From positions 1 to 13,029 of the forward strand of contig NZ_DAXETW010000126.1 of the NCBI RefSeq assembly GCF_051155795.1: DNA of 13,029 nt. The letters run 5' to 3'. Of the stretch, positions 1 through 6,237 are shown piece after piece. Origin of the DNA: Longibacter sp051155795 (GTDB lineage Bacteria > Bacteroidota > Rhodothermia > Rhodothermales > Salinibacteraceae). The notes below the pieces were generated by a model, which made no database searches, was not told where the DNA came from, and saw only the letters and a program-made list of their open reading frames with translations. Position numbers and translations under genes: made by a program. The stretch's first letter is position 1; every line of letters begins with the position of its first letter.

Positions 1-752
1 GCGTCGTGCTCATGGCCACGCTGATCGGCACCGCCCTCTGCGCGGGGGGCGTCGGCATGTTGAATCACGTGATCGAAGAGCGATTCGATGCACAGATGAA
101 GCGGACCGCCGACCGCCCGATCCCGTCCGGCCGGATTGCCGCGTCGTCCGCCCGGCCCATTGGTATTACGATGGTCTGCCTGGGTATCGCCATCATCTGC
201 CCGCTCGTGAACCCGCTAACGGCCGTCCTCGCGATGCTGACGGCTGTCCTCTACGTGTACGTGTACACACCGCTGAAGCGCACAACGAAGTGGAATACAA
301 TCATCGGCACGATTCCAGGTGCGCTTCCGGCACTTGGCGGGTACACGGCGGCGACCGGTCACCTCGGTGCCGGAGGATGGGCCGTGTTCGCGATCCTCGC
401 CTTCTGGCAAATGCCGCATTTCCTGTCGCTCGCCTGGATGTACCGTAAAGATTATGCCCGTGGGAATTACGCTATGTTGCCGGTCCTTGAGCCGGGGGGC
501 ACGTCCACGGCCGTCCAGATGATCGGCTTCACGGTGCTTCTTTGCCTGGCAAGCGTCACCCCGTTCCTCTACAGCACGGCCGGATGGCTTTACCTCGCCG
601 CCGTCGCCCCGCTCGGGCTCTGGTTCCTCTGGACCACCATCGCGTTTGCCCGCACACGCACCGGACAGGCGGCGCGGCGCGTCCTGAAGGCATCCATTGT
701 GTACGTGCCCGTGCTCGTTCTGGCCCTCGGCGCAGACTGGCTCTTCGTCTGA
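1..752 (+). CDS. ctaB: Heme O synthase (protoheme IX farnesyltransferase), 5' end cut by window edge
   Basis: This integral membrane UbiA-family prenyltransferase transfers a farnesyl group from farnesyl diphosphate to heme B, giving heme O for heme-copper terminal oxidases. The reading frame is open to the left edge (first whole codon at base 3). A GTG at 6 is not the true start, because the first membrane segment and roughly 45-60 residues of a ~300-residue family are missing. The first prenyl-diphosphate/Mg site appears as NHVIEERFDAQMKRTADRP, matching the family pattern N-x3-E-x3-D-x2-M-x-R-T-x2-RP. Later family blocks also match: YTPLKRTTKWNTIIGTIPGA, FWQMPHFLSLAWMYRKDY and GNYAMLPV. Several hydrophobic helices follow and the protein ends in a hydrophobic segment with stop TGA at 750-752. 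The gene probably belongs to a cytochrome oxidase assembly cluster lying to the left. Identification is firm; only the N-terminus is unseen. Confidence 0.95.
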   Translation, partial: VVLMATLIGTALCAGGVGMLNHVIEERFDAQMKRTADRPIPSGRIAASSARPIGITMVCLGIAIICPLVNPLTAVLAMLTAVLYVYVYTPLKRTTKWNTIIGTIPGALPALGGYTAATGHLGAGGWAVFAILAFWQMPHFLSLAWMYRKDYARGNYAMLPVLEPGGTSTAVQMIGFTVLLCLASVTPFLYSTAGWLYLAAVAPLGLWFLWTTIAFARTRTGQAARRVLKASIVYVPVLVLALGADWLFV

Positions 753-824
753 CCCATTCAGCAACGGGTCCGGCACGTCACCCACCGCGGTCACCGGCAC
801 GCCGCTCGCTGGTCACCACCGGAC

Positions 825-838
825 GCCCGTGCGCGGGC
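825..838 (+). other. GC-rich hairpin between ctaB and the ABC genes
   Basis: A perfect 5-bp inverted repeat, gcccg / cgggc with a tgcg loop, lies 72 bases after the ctaB stop. No run of T follows, so it is not a typical intrinsic terminator. It could slow RNases or partly attenuate transcription, but short hairpins are common by chance at this GC content. Confidence 0.3.
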
Positions 839-931
839 CCTATGCGGCCACCACGGCTGCGGTCCGATCATTCATTCCGCCCTACCGCTCCACCCGGTCG
901 CTCGCCCTTTTCACGCTAAACCCACTGCTCC

Positions 932-1876
932 ATGCCCGCCGCCGTCGACATTCAGGGATTGAGCCACCGGTACGGATCGCACGAGGCACTCCGGGACGTA
1001 TCACTTCGCATCGACGACGGCGCGCTCTACGGCCTGCTCGGCCCAAACGGAAGTGGCAAGACGACGCTCTTCCGCATCCTCTCGACGCTGATGCCCCCTT
1101 CAGAGGGACAGGCGAGCGTCTTCGGATTATCGACCGTCGACGCGCCAGATGAGGTTCGCGCCCGCCTGGGCTCCGTCTTCCAGGACTACGCACTGGACGA
1201 AAATCTGTCGGTCCGCGAGAACCTGCGCTTTCAGGGCGCGCTCTACGGACTCCGTGGCGCAGCCCTCCGGGAGCGCATCGACCATTTACTACGCCTGTTT
1301 GACGTGGCCGACCGGTCTGGCGACCGGGTCGACACGCTCTCCGGGGGCCTGCAGCGACGCGTCGACCTGGCCCGTGGACTCCTTCACCGCCCCGACCTGC
1401 TCCTTCTCGACGAACCGACGACCGGGCTCGACCCGATGGCGCGACGTACGTTCTGGAACGCGATCGACCGCCTGCGCAAGAACGAAGGAACGACCTTTCT
1501 GGTCGCAACCCACTTGATGGAGGAAGCAGAGCGGTGCGACCGTGTCGCCATCCTCTCCGACGGCCGCCTGGTCGCCGACGGTAGCCCCGACACGCTCAAG
1601 GCCGAACTCGGTAGCGAGATGCTATGGATCGAAGCCGGTAGCCCCGACTCGCTACGCGATAACATCGAGACACAGTTCGGCGTGCGGGCGGAGATCGTCG
1701 GCGAGTCCCTCCAGATCGCGCATGATGATGCGCCGCGCCTTCTGACATCACTGTACGACGCGTTCGGCGATCAAATTCAGAGTGCGACCGTCCGGCAGCC
1801 TACCCTCGAGGATGTGTTCGTGGTGCGCGCCGGAAAGCAACCCGATGACGTGCCTCAGGGCATCTTGCGCTCCTGA
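932..1876 (+). CDS. ABC transporter ATP-binding protein (DrrA/CcmA-like exporter class)
   Basis: This is the 314-residue ATPase subunit of an ABC-2 type exporter. Visible motifs are Walker A GPNGSGKT (37-44), Q-loop Gln84 in VFQDYALDENLSVREN, signature LSGGLQRR (136-143), Walker B LLLLDEP (156-162, with Asp160 and Glu161), D-loop GLDP and the H-loop His194 in VATHLMEEA. After the ~215-residue nucleotide-binding domain comes a ~90-residue C-terminal part ending in QPTLEDVFVVRAG, the arrangement of the DUF4162 tail found in DrrA-like ATPases. The ATG at 932 is the natural start because the usual N-terminal beta strand (VDIQGLSHRYG) follows at once; no Shine-Dalgarno is present. The partner permease starts 45 bases downstream. 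The substrate cannot be read from the sequence. Position after ctaB suggests, by inference only, co-expression with oxidase biogenesis genes. Confidence 0.93.
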   Translation: MPAAVDIQGLSHRYGSHEALRDVSLRIDDGALYGLLGPNGSGKTTLFRILSTLMPPSEGQASVFGLSTVDAPDEVRARLGSVFQDYALDENLSVRENLRFQGALYGLRGAALRERIDHLLRLFDVADRSGDRVDTLSGGLQRRVDLARGLLHRPDLLLLDEPTTGLDPMARRTFWNAIDRLRKNEGTTFLVATHLMEEAERCDRVAILSDGRLVADGSPDTLKAELGSEMLWIEAGSPDSLRDNIETQFGVRAEIVGESLQIAHDDAPRLLTSLYDAFGDQIQSATVRQPTLEDVFVVRAGKQPDDVPQGILRS

Positions 1877-1921
1877 CCCTCCCCTTCTGCGTTAGCCCCA
1901 TCCCCGACTCCTCGTCGCCAC

Positions 1922-2707
1922 ATGCAGGCTCTCACCACCGTTGCGGCCCTGACCGGTCGTGAAGTGCTGAAGTTCGTCCGTGATCGCAGTCGCCTCCTGG
2001 GCGCCTTTACCCAGCCCCTGGCGTTCTGGCTTCTCCTCGGCCTCGGCTTTCAGGATACGTTCCAGATGCCGGGCACGACGGCCGGGGGCGTCGACTACGT
2101 GGAATTTCTGTTTCCGGGGGTGATCGCCCTGGTGCTCCTCTTCACCGCCATCTTCTCGACGATCTCGATTGTCGAGGAACGCGTATCGGGCTTTTTGCAG
2201 GCTGTAATGGTCGCCCCCACACCGCGGACGGCTCTCGTCTTCGGAAACGCGCTCGGGGGAACGCTTCTCGCCACGCTACAGGCACTCCTGATCCTCCTGG
2301 CCCTTCCCCTGATCGATATCTACCCGAGCCTCCCCGGCATCCTGCTCATCCTCGCGATCTGCATTCTGACGGGCCTGTCGTTCACTGCACTGGGCTTCAC
2401 GATCGCATGGCGCATGGATACCACCCGCGGATTCCATGCGGTGATGAATCTCTTCCTCCTGCCGCTCTGGTTTCTTTCCGGCGCCATGTTTCCGCCGGAA
2501 GGCGCCGCGTCCGTCCTGCAGTGGCTGGTCTGGGTCAACCCGGTCTCGTACGCGGTGAGCGGGATTCGGCACGGGATGTACGGCCTCGCGGACGCACCAG
2601 GCGTCCTCGCATCCCCGACGATCTGTGTCGCGGTAAGCCTGGGCTTTGCCATCGTGATGATCGGACTCGCCGTGTGGACGGTACGCCGACCCTTCTTCTC
2701 CAGCTGA
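1922..2707 (+). CDS. ABC-2 type transporter permease
   Basis: This 261-residue inner-membrane subunit would form the channel with the ATPase encoded just upstream. A short cytoplasmic N-terminus (REVLKFVRDRSRLLGAFTQP) leads into about six hydrophobic segments, near residues 30-45, 62-83, 105-132, 137-162, 172-190 and 232-253. Typical ABC-2 family features are the FLFPG segment, the cytoplasmic EERVSGFLQAVMVAPTPR block (85-102) that meets the ATPase, and PLWFLSGAMFPPE (181-193) before the last helix. Length is normal for the family. The start ATG at 1922 has no Shine-Dalgarno. The two-gene order ATPase-permease is complete, so a functional unit would be two ATPases with two permeases. Drug, polysaccharide or lipid export are all possible; the sequence does not decide. 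Confidence 0.92.
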   Translation: MQALTTVAALTGREVLKFVRDRSRLLGAFTQPLAFWLLLGLGFQDTFQMPGTTAGGVDYVEFLFPGVIALVLLFTAIFSTISIVEERVSGFLQAVMVAPTPRTALVFGNALGGTLLATLQALLILLALPLIDIYPSLPGILLILAICILTGLSFTALGFTIAWRMDTTRGFHAVMNLFLLPLWFLSGAMFPPEGAASVLQWLVWVNPVSYAVSGIRHGMYGLADAPGVLASPTICVAVSLGFAIVMIGLAVWTVRRPFFSS

Positions 2708-2711
2708 CGTC

Positions 2712-2724
2712 GCCCGGCGCGGGC
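2712..2724 (+). other. GC-rich hairpin just after the permease stop
   Basis: An inverted repeat gcccg-gcg-cgggc begins five bases after the stop codon of the permease gene. There is no T tract after it, so rho-independent termination would be weak. Its core repeats that of the hairpin after ctaB (gcccg...cgggc), which may only reflect base composition. Confidence 0.3.
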
Positions 2725-2735
2725 TGCGCACACGC

Positions 2736-2775
2736 GATTCGTCTCCCCCCTTACATGTCCGTATGAAAACGAATC
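2736..2775. repeat. Inverted repeat upstream of rlmN
   Basis: Perfect 7-base arms gattcgt (2736-2742) and acgaatc (2769-2775) are separated by 26 bases, between the permease and rlmN. It could be an operator or a long-loop RNA stem in the rlmN leader. There is no family match and the arms are short. Confidence 0.25.
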
Positions 2776-2841
2776 AACGGGCAAGCACGTACGCCTACAT
2801 GTGCCGCAAGGTAAGGTATCCGACGCGTCCGCCGCACCACG

Positions 2842-3972
2842 ATGGAATCACGTCCAAGCAAAGCGAAACCCATGATCGACCTCGAAACCATATCGGCACG
2901 AAGCAAGACCGAGGACGGTCGCGTCAACCTGAAGTCGATGGGGGCAGCGGATCTTGAGCGCTTCGCCACCGGGATCGGCCAGCCAGCATACCGCGGCCGC
3001 CAGCTATTTCACTGGATGTACGGAAAGGGCGCGGCAAGCTTCGACGAGATGACCAGCCTGCCAAAGGACTTCCGGGCCGCGCTGGACGAACACGCCACAA
3101 TCCACAGCTTCGACGTGGAGACGATGCAACAGGGCGGCGACGGCACGATGAAGGCGCTCTTTCGCCTCCCGTCCGGCCACCGCGCCGAAACGGTCCTGAT
3201 TCCGGACATCGATGAACGCGGCAACGCACGGCGTCTCACGGTCTGCGTGTCCAGTCAGGTCGGGTGTGCCATGGGCTGCACGTTCTGCGCGACGGGCCAG
3301 ATGGGGTTTCAGGAAAACATCCCGGCCGGGGCGATTGTGGATCAGGTTCTACTAATGGACGACGCCGCGCGCGAGCATTTCGACAAGCCCATTTCAAACG
3401 TCGTATACATGGGCATGGGCGAGCCCCTGCTTAACTACGACGGCGTTATGACAAGCATCGATATTCTAACGCATGAAAAGGGGCTTGATCTCTCTCCCCG
3501 TCGCATCACCGTCTCCACCGTCGGCCTCGCACGCCGCATCAAAGACATCGCCGACGACGAACGACGCTTCCATCTCGCCGTCTCGCTGCACGCTCCGACA
3601 AACGAGAAACGGAGCTCGATCATGCCGATCAACGAGGCTGAAAAGACGAGTCTGCCGGCACTCAAGGAGGCCATCCAGTACTACGCTGCCAATACTGGGC
3701 GGCCCATCACATACGAATACTGCATGTTCGACGGGGTGAACGACAGTAAGAAGGACGCACACGACCTCGCCGAGATCACGCGCTGGGTGCCGAGCAAAGT
3801 AAACCTCATCATGTACAATCCGGTCGACGGCCTCGGCTTCGACCGCACACCGGAGGATCGCCTTGACGACTTTATTCAAGTGCTGATCGACGAAGGCGTC
3901 ACGGTGACCGTCCGCCGGAGCCGTGGTCAGGACATCGACGCCGCGTGCGGCCAGCTCGCGAATAAGGGCTAG
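2842..3972 (+). CDS. rlmN: Dual-specificity 23S rRNA/tRNA (adenine-C2)-methyltransferase RlmN
   Basis: This cytoplasmic radical-SAM enzyme methylates C2 of A2503 in 23S rRNA and of A37 in some tRNAs. The 376-residue protein has an N-terminal accessory region (AYRGRQLFHWMYGKG, 49-63) typical of RlmN/Cfr. The Fe-S ligands are C142, C146 and C149 in the CxxxCxxC motif. Methyl-carrying and resolving cysteines correspond to C369 (in RGQDIDAACGQL) and C135 (7 residues before the cluster, as Cys118 is in E. coli). E116 in RAETVLIP aligns with the conserved glutamate of the family, and GMGEPLLN (191-198) is the SAM-binding block. All key residues are intact. The start is uncertain: ATG 2842 gives the longest form, while ATG 2872 (residue 11) gives an N-terminus closer to E. 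coli RlmN; neither has a Shine-Dalgarno. It lies 134 bases after the ABC permease, so it may be a separate unit. Confidence 0.96.
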   Translation: MESRPSKAKPMIDLETISARSKTEDGRVNLKSMGAADLERFATGIGQPAYRGRQLFHWMYGKGAASFDEMTSLPKDFRAALDEHATIHSFDVETMQQGGDGTMKALFRLPSGHRAETVLIPDIDERGNARRLTVCVSSQVGCAMGCTFCATGQMGFQENIPAGAIVDQVLLMDDAAREHFDKPISNVVYMGMGEPLLNYDGVMTSIDILTHEKGLDLSPRRITVSTVGLARRIKDIADDERRFHLAVSLHAPTNEKRSSIMPINEAEKTSLPALKEAIQYYAANTGRPITYEYCMFDGVNDSKKDAHDLAEITRWVPSKVNLIMYNPVDGLGFDRTPEDRLDDFIQVLIDEGVTVTVRRSRGQDIDAACGQLANKG

Positions 3973-3990
3973 GGACGACCATCGCCTGCT

Positions 3991-4024
3991 GCCTTTTCGT
4001 CCGACGTAAACGGTCGGCAAAGGC
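3991..4024. other. Composite stem-loop after rlmN, possible weak terminator
   Basis: Two nested inverted repeats form one imperfect stem: gccttt (3991-3996) with aaaggc (4019-4024), and ccgac (4001-4005) with gtcgg (4013-4017), closing a 7-base loop. The internal loop is 4 bases on one side and 1 on the other. It starts 18 bases after the rlmN stop. There is no proper T tract downstream on the + strand, so termination is uncertain. Confidence 0.35.
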
Positions 4025-4181
4025 TTCGCCTCGACCCGTGTCGCCTCCGGGCTGCCAGGACGACAGATCGTTCGTTGTCGTCTAATCTGGAACATCGTTT
4101 GATTATGATGCGTGAAGACGCGGGCGTTTAGACTGCGCTTACCCACGATACCGAACGTTTTATCCACTTCTCCCCCTTCCC

Positions 4182-4520
4182 ATGCCCACATACGTCTACC
4201 GCCGCGAGGACGGCACCAAGTTCGAGATCAAGCAGCGAATTACGGAGGACCCGCTCGAGGAATGCCCGGAGACGGGGCAACCGGTCGAACGGATCATCGC
4301 GGGTAGCGCCGGCCTGATCTTCAAAGGCGATGGCTTTTACATCACCGACTATGGCAAGGGCGACACCGGCAAACAGGTAGACACCACCGAGGCGAACGGA
4401 CGCGAGGAAAGCAACGGCTCAGCGACGGACGCATCATCCGACGGTGACAGCGCCGCCACGGACTCTCCTTCAGGTTCTTCGACCGCTGACGGTTCCGGGG
4501 AAGCGACTGAGTCTGCATAG
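4182..4520 (+). CDS. FmdB-family small protein with degenerate zinc ribbon and acidic tail
   Basis: This 112-residue protein begins MPTYVYRREDGTKFE and has GSAGLIFKGDGFYITDYGKG at 41-60, both clear signatures of the FmdB/CxxC_CxxC_SSSS putative regulatory family. That family normally holds a zinc ribbon with YxCxxCG near residue 6 and CPxCG near residue 28. Here the first pair is missing (YRREDG, one residue shorter) and the second has only C28 (CPETG). Zinc binding by the usual four cysteines is therefore not possible. From residue 58 to the end the protein is a low-complexity tail rich in Ser, Thr, Asp, Glu and Gly, likely disordered and very acidic, which fits a high-salt cytoplasm. Function in the family is poorly defined; the formamidase/amidase regulator role is an old, weak annotation. 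It is the last gene before a strong terminator. No Shine-Dalgarno precedes the ATG. Confidence 0.85.
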   Translation: MPTYVYRREDGTKFEIKQRITEDPLEECPETGQPVERIIAGSAGLIFKGDGFYITDYGKGDTGKQVDTTEANGREESNGSATDASSDGDSAATDSPSGSSTADGSGEATESA

Positions 4521-4592
4521 CAACGGTTTGCATCTAGCTCGCAGCGTCAGCGGATCCGCAAGACCAGATATCTGCGCAACAGTATCACAGGT

Positions 4593-4630
4593 AAGCCGCC
4601 CCTGCACTGCATGTGTGGGGCGGCTTTCGT
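4593..4630 (+). terminator. Rho-independent terminator after the FmdB-family gene
   Basis: A perfect 10-bp stem, aagccgcccc (4593-4602) with ggggcggctt (4617-4626), encloses a 14-base loop in which gcac and gtgt can pair further. It is followed by a T-rich stretch (tttcgtt). It lies 72 bases after the stop of the preceding gene and is oriented to end + strand transcripts. Confidence 0.85.
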
Positions 4631-4806
4631 TATGTCTAAAATAGACGCTACCGTGGTAGCAGCTTCGAAGGCGACGGGGCGAGTCGCAAGATGTCGCAGA
4701 CTTCCGTGCGACGACCTATAGCGACTCTCTGGCGGCGTTCACTAAGACGCATGCATTCAGACGGCTTCAATGATGCTGCCCTAAAATAAACAAGAGCACC
4801 GACAAC

Positions 4807-4842
4807 AAAAGGCCGACCGCCCCAGGGGACGATCGGCCTTTT
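4807..4842 (-). terminator. Rho-independent terminator of the SusC-SusD-FAS1 operon (symmetrical)
   Basis: A perfect 10-bp stem, aaaaggccga (4807-4816) with tcggcctttt (4833-4842), encloses 16 bases. Read on the - strand, the stem ends in TTTT followed by GTTGT, giving the expected T-rich tail 61 bases after the FAS1 gene stop. The A/T ends make it symmetrical, so it may also act as a backup on the + strand. Confidence 0.8.
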
Positions 4843-4902
4843 GGATAAATCCAACGGTTGATCGTCGGTGACTGCGGGAGCCACCAGCGATCATGTCAGA
4901 CA

Positions 4903-6156
4903 TTAGTTCGACGGCGGTTCGATCTCCGCATAGTCGATGACCGCTCTTCCGTTCTTGAGGTACGGTCCGTCATCGAGACCCACGGATGTCTCGAAGTCGT
5001 ACATCTCATCATCGTCGGTGTCCTGGTGGGTCATTGCGCCAAGCGCGGCCGCACTGCCTACGCCACCATCAACCACGACCGATACATCGGTATGAATGCC
5101 GGCCTCGAGGTACGAGGACACGCCGACGATGCTCGGAATTGCTCCCTGGTCCGCAAGGTCTGTGCTATCGTGGAGCACCACGAAGCCGCCCTCTGGAAGG
5201 TAGACGCCTTCCACGCTAACGGTGTCGTCTGCTCCACCGGGCGTCGCGGCCTTGTCCGTGAAGTCCGCCGAGGAGACGGGCGGAAGCAGCACGTTGTCGA
5301 TCTTGTGGACGATGCCGTTCGTGGCAGGGATGTCCGTTTGCGTCACGGTCACATCGCCGTTCAGCGTCACCGGGCCGCTCGCGTCCACGGCAATCGAGGC
5401 TTGCGAACCGGCTGCTTCGCCGGCGAGCAACGTTTCATACGACTGCGAGGACAGGTCGCCTGCCTCGGCGCGCGCCCCGACGGCGTGGTACTTCAGGAAA
5501 TCCGCGAGCATGCCGGAATCAGCAGGTTCGTCCGAGTCCACAGCATTCGTCGGAGCCGTTTCCAGGGCATCGAAGGCCGCATTATCCGGCGCGAAGAGCG
5601 TCGCAGAGACGCCCTCATCAACCAGCACGTCGGCCACGCCCGTGGCGTCAGCAAAGCCCGCGAGCGTCGCGAAGACGCCGAAGCGGAAGACCTGACCACC
5701 CATCGTGGCTCCCACCGACGCCTTGGTCGACGTGGTGTCGGCATCGATGTCATCTGATCCCGCATCGACGACGATCGAGTTCATCTCCGAACCGCTGAGC
5801 GCAGCGTTGGAGATCTGATCATCCGGGCCGTACACGACGGTAATGAACTCACCGCCGCGGTCTTCCCAGAGGAAGGTGTTATCCGGCGCGGGCGTGGACT
5901 GTGCGGTGGGCAGAGATTCGCCGTTCACCGTCCACGTGTAGTCTTTCTCAATGGTGTAGCCCTCAACGTAGTACGCAACCGTGTCGGGCACCGACACAGA
6001 GTCGGGCGATGCGTCGCCCCCGGCGGATGTTGCGATCCGGACGCGGTACTCATCTCCAGGTGTAAAGCCCACATTCTGTTCGCTCTGATCGCAACCCACC
6101 GCCACGAGGGCGAGGGCCAGGATCATGAACAGAGGGGTTCGAAATAGGGTTTTCAT
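4903..6156 (-). CDS. Lipoprotein with FAS1 (fasciclin) domain and C-terminal DUF7282-like domain
   Basis: The 417-residue product starts with a lipoprotein signal peptide, MKTLFRTPLFMILALALVAV then GC, giving lipidation at Cys22. That fixes the start at 6156 rather than an in-frame ATG 23 codons upstream. Residues ~29-135 form a beta-rich Ser/Thr/Asp-rich region I cannot name (PKD- or Ig-like at best). Residues ~155-293 are one FAS1 domain, with the H1-like box SATLFAPDNAAFDAL (184-198) and H2-like box TNGIVHKIDNVLLP (279-292). Residues ~293-417 (VYLPEGGFVVLHDS, VGVSSYLEAGIHTDVSV, AMTHQDTDDDEMYDFETS, DDGPYLKNG) match my memory of DUF7282 of haloarchaeal surface proteins. FAS1 domains mediate adhesion or ligand binding, so a cell-surface binding role is inferred. 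It is the last gene of the SusC-SusD operon, 81 bases after susD, and is followed by a terminator. The protein is highly acidic. Confidence 0.85.
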   Translation of the reverse strand: MKTLFRTPLFMILALALVAVGCDQSEQNVGFTPGDEYRVRIATSAGGDASPDSVSVPDTVAYYVEGYTIEKDYTWTVNGESLPTAQSTPAPDNTFLWEDRGGEFITVVYGPDDQISNAALSGSEMNSIVVDAGSDDIDADTTSTKASVGATMGGQVFRFGVFATLAGFADATGVADVLVDEGVSATLFAPDNAAFDALETAPTNAVDSDEPADSGMLADFLKYHAVGARAEAGDLSSQSYETLLAGEAAGSQASIAVDASGPVTLNGDVTVTQTDIPATNGIVHKIDNVLLPPVSSADFTDKAATPGGADDTVSVEGVYLPEGGFVVLHDSTDLADQGAIPSIVGVSSYLEAGIHTDVSVVVDGGVGSAAALGAMTHQDTDDDEMYDFETSVGLDDGPYLKNGRAVIDYAEIEPPSN

Positions 6157-6188
6157 AGGTACTCGTGTTGTTGCAAAGCAAGTGTGAT

Positions 6189-6208
6189 GCAGCGCCCGGA
6201 GGCGCTGC
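6189..6208 (-). other. Intercistronic hairpin between the SusD-like and FAS1 genes
   Basis: A perfect 8-bp stem, gcagcgcc / ggcgctgc, closes a 4-base loop in the 81-base gap between the SusD-like and FAS1 genes. No T tract follows on the - strand, so it is more likely an mRNA-stabilising or processing element than a terminator. Confidence 0.5.
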
Positions 6209-6237
6209 TGTGGGAGGGAATGCACGGTGCGCGCCCG

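Larger units (their letters stand above)
4521..4902. other. Convergent intergenic region with two terminators
   Basis: This 382-base stretch separates the + strand fmdB-like gene from the - strand FAS1 lipoprotein gene. It holds the terminator at 4593-4630, a short palindrome gctaccgtggtagc (4647-4660), a featureless segment (about 4661-4800) and the hairpin at 4807-4842. No reading frame here has a recognisable product; the longest crosses the 4807-4842 hairpin and is taken as spurious. Confidence 0.7.

Noticed and set aside
216..800. Long antisense reading frame opposite ctaB
   Set aside because: It has no known domain and has Arg/Gly/Asp-rich composition typical of a shadow frame in GC-rich DNA; the + strand protein is unmistakable.
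1580..1648. Direct repeat ggtagccccgac within the ABC ATPase gene
   Set aside because: Two 12-base copies both encode GSPD in frame; most likely coincidence within coding sequence.
4075..4109. Possible promoter (ttgtcg ... tatgat) upstream of the FmdB-like gene
   Set aside because: The spacing is 23 bases, too long for a sigma-70 promoter, and it does not fit the Bacteroidota -33/-7 consensus.
4648..4884. 78-codon minus-strand frame between the convergent genes
   Set aside because: It spans the 4807-4842 terminator hairpin and has no recognisable product.
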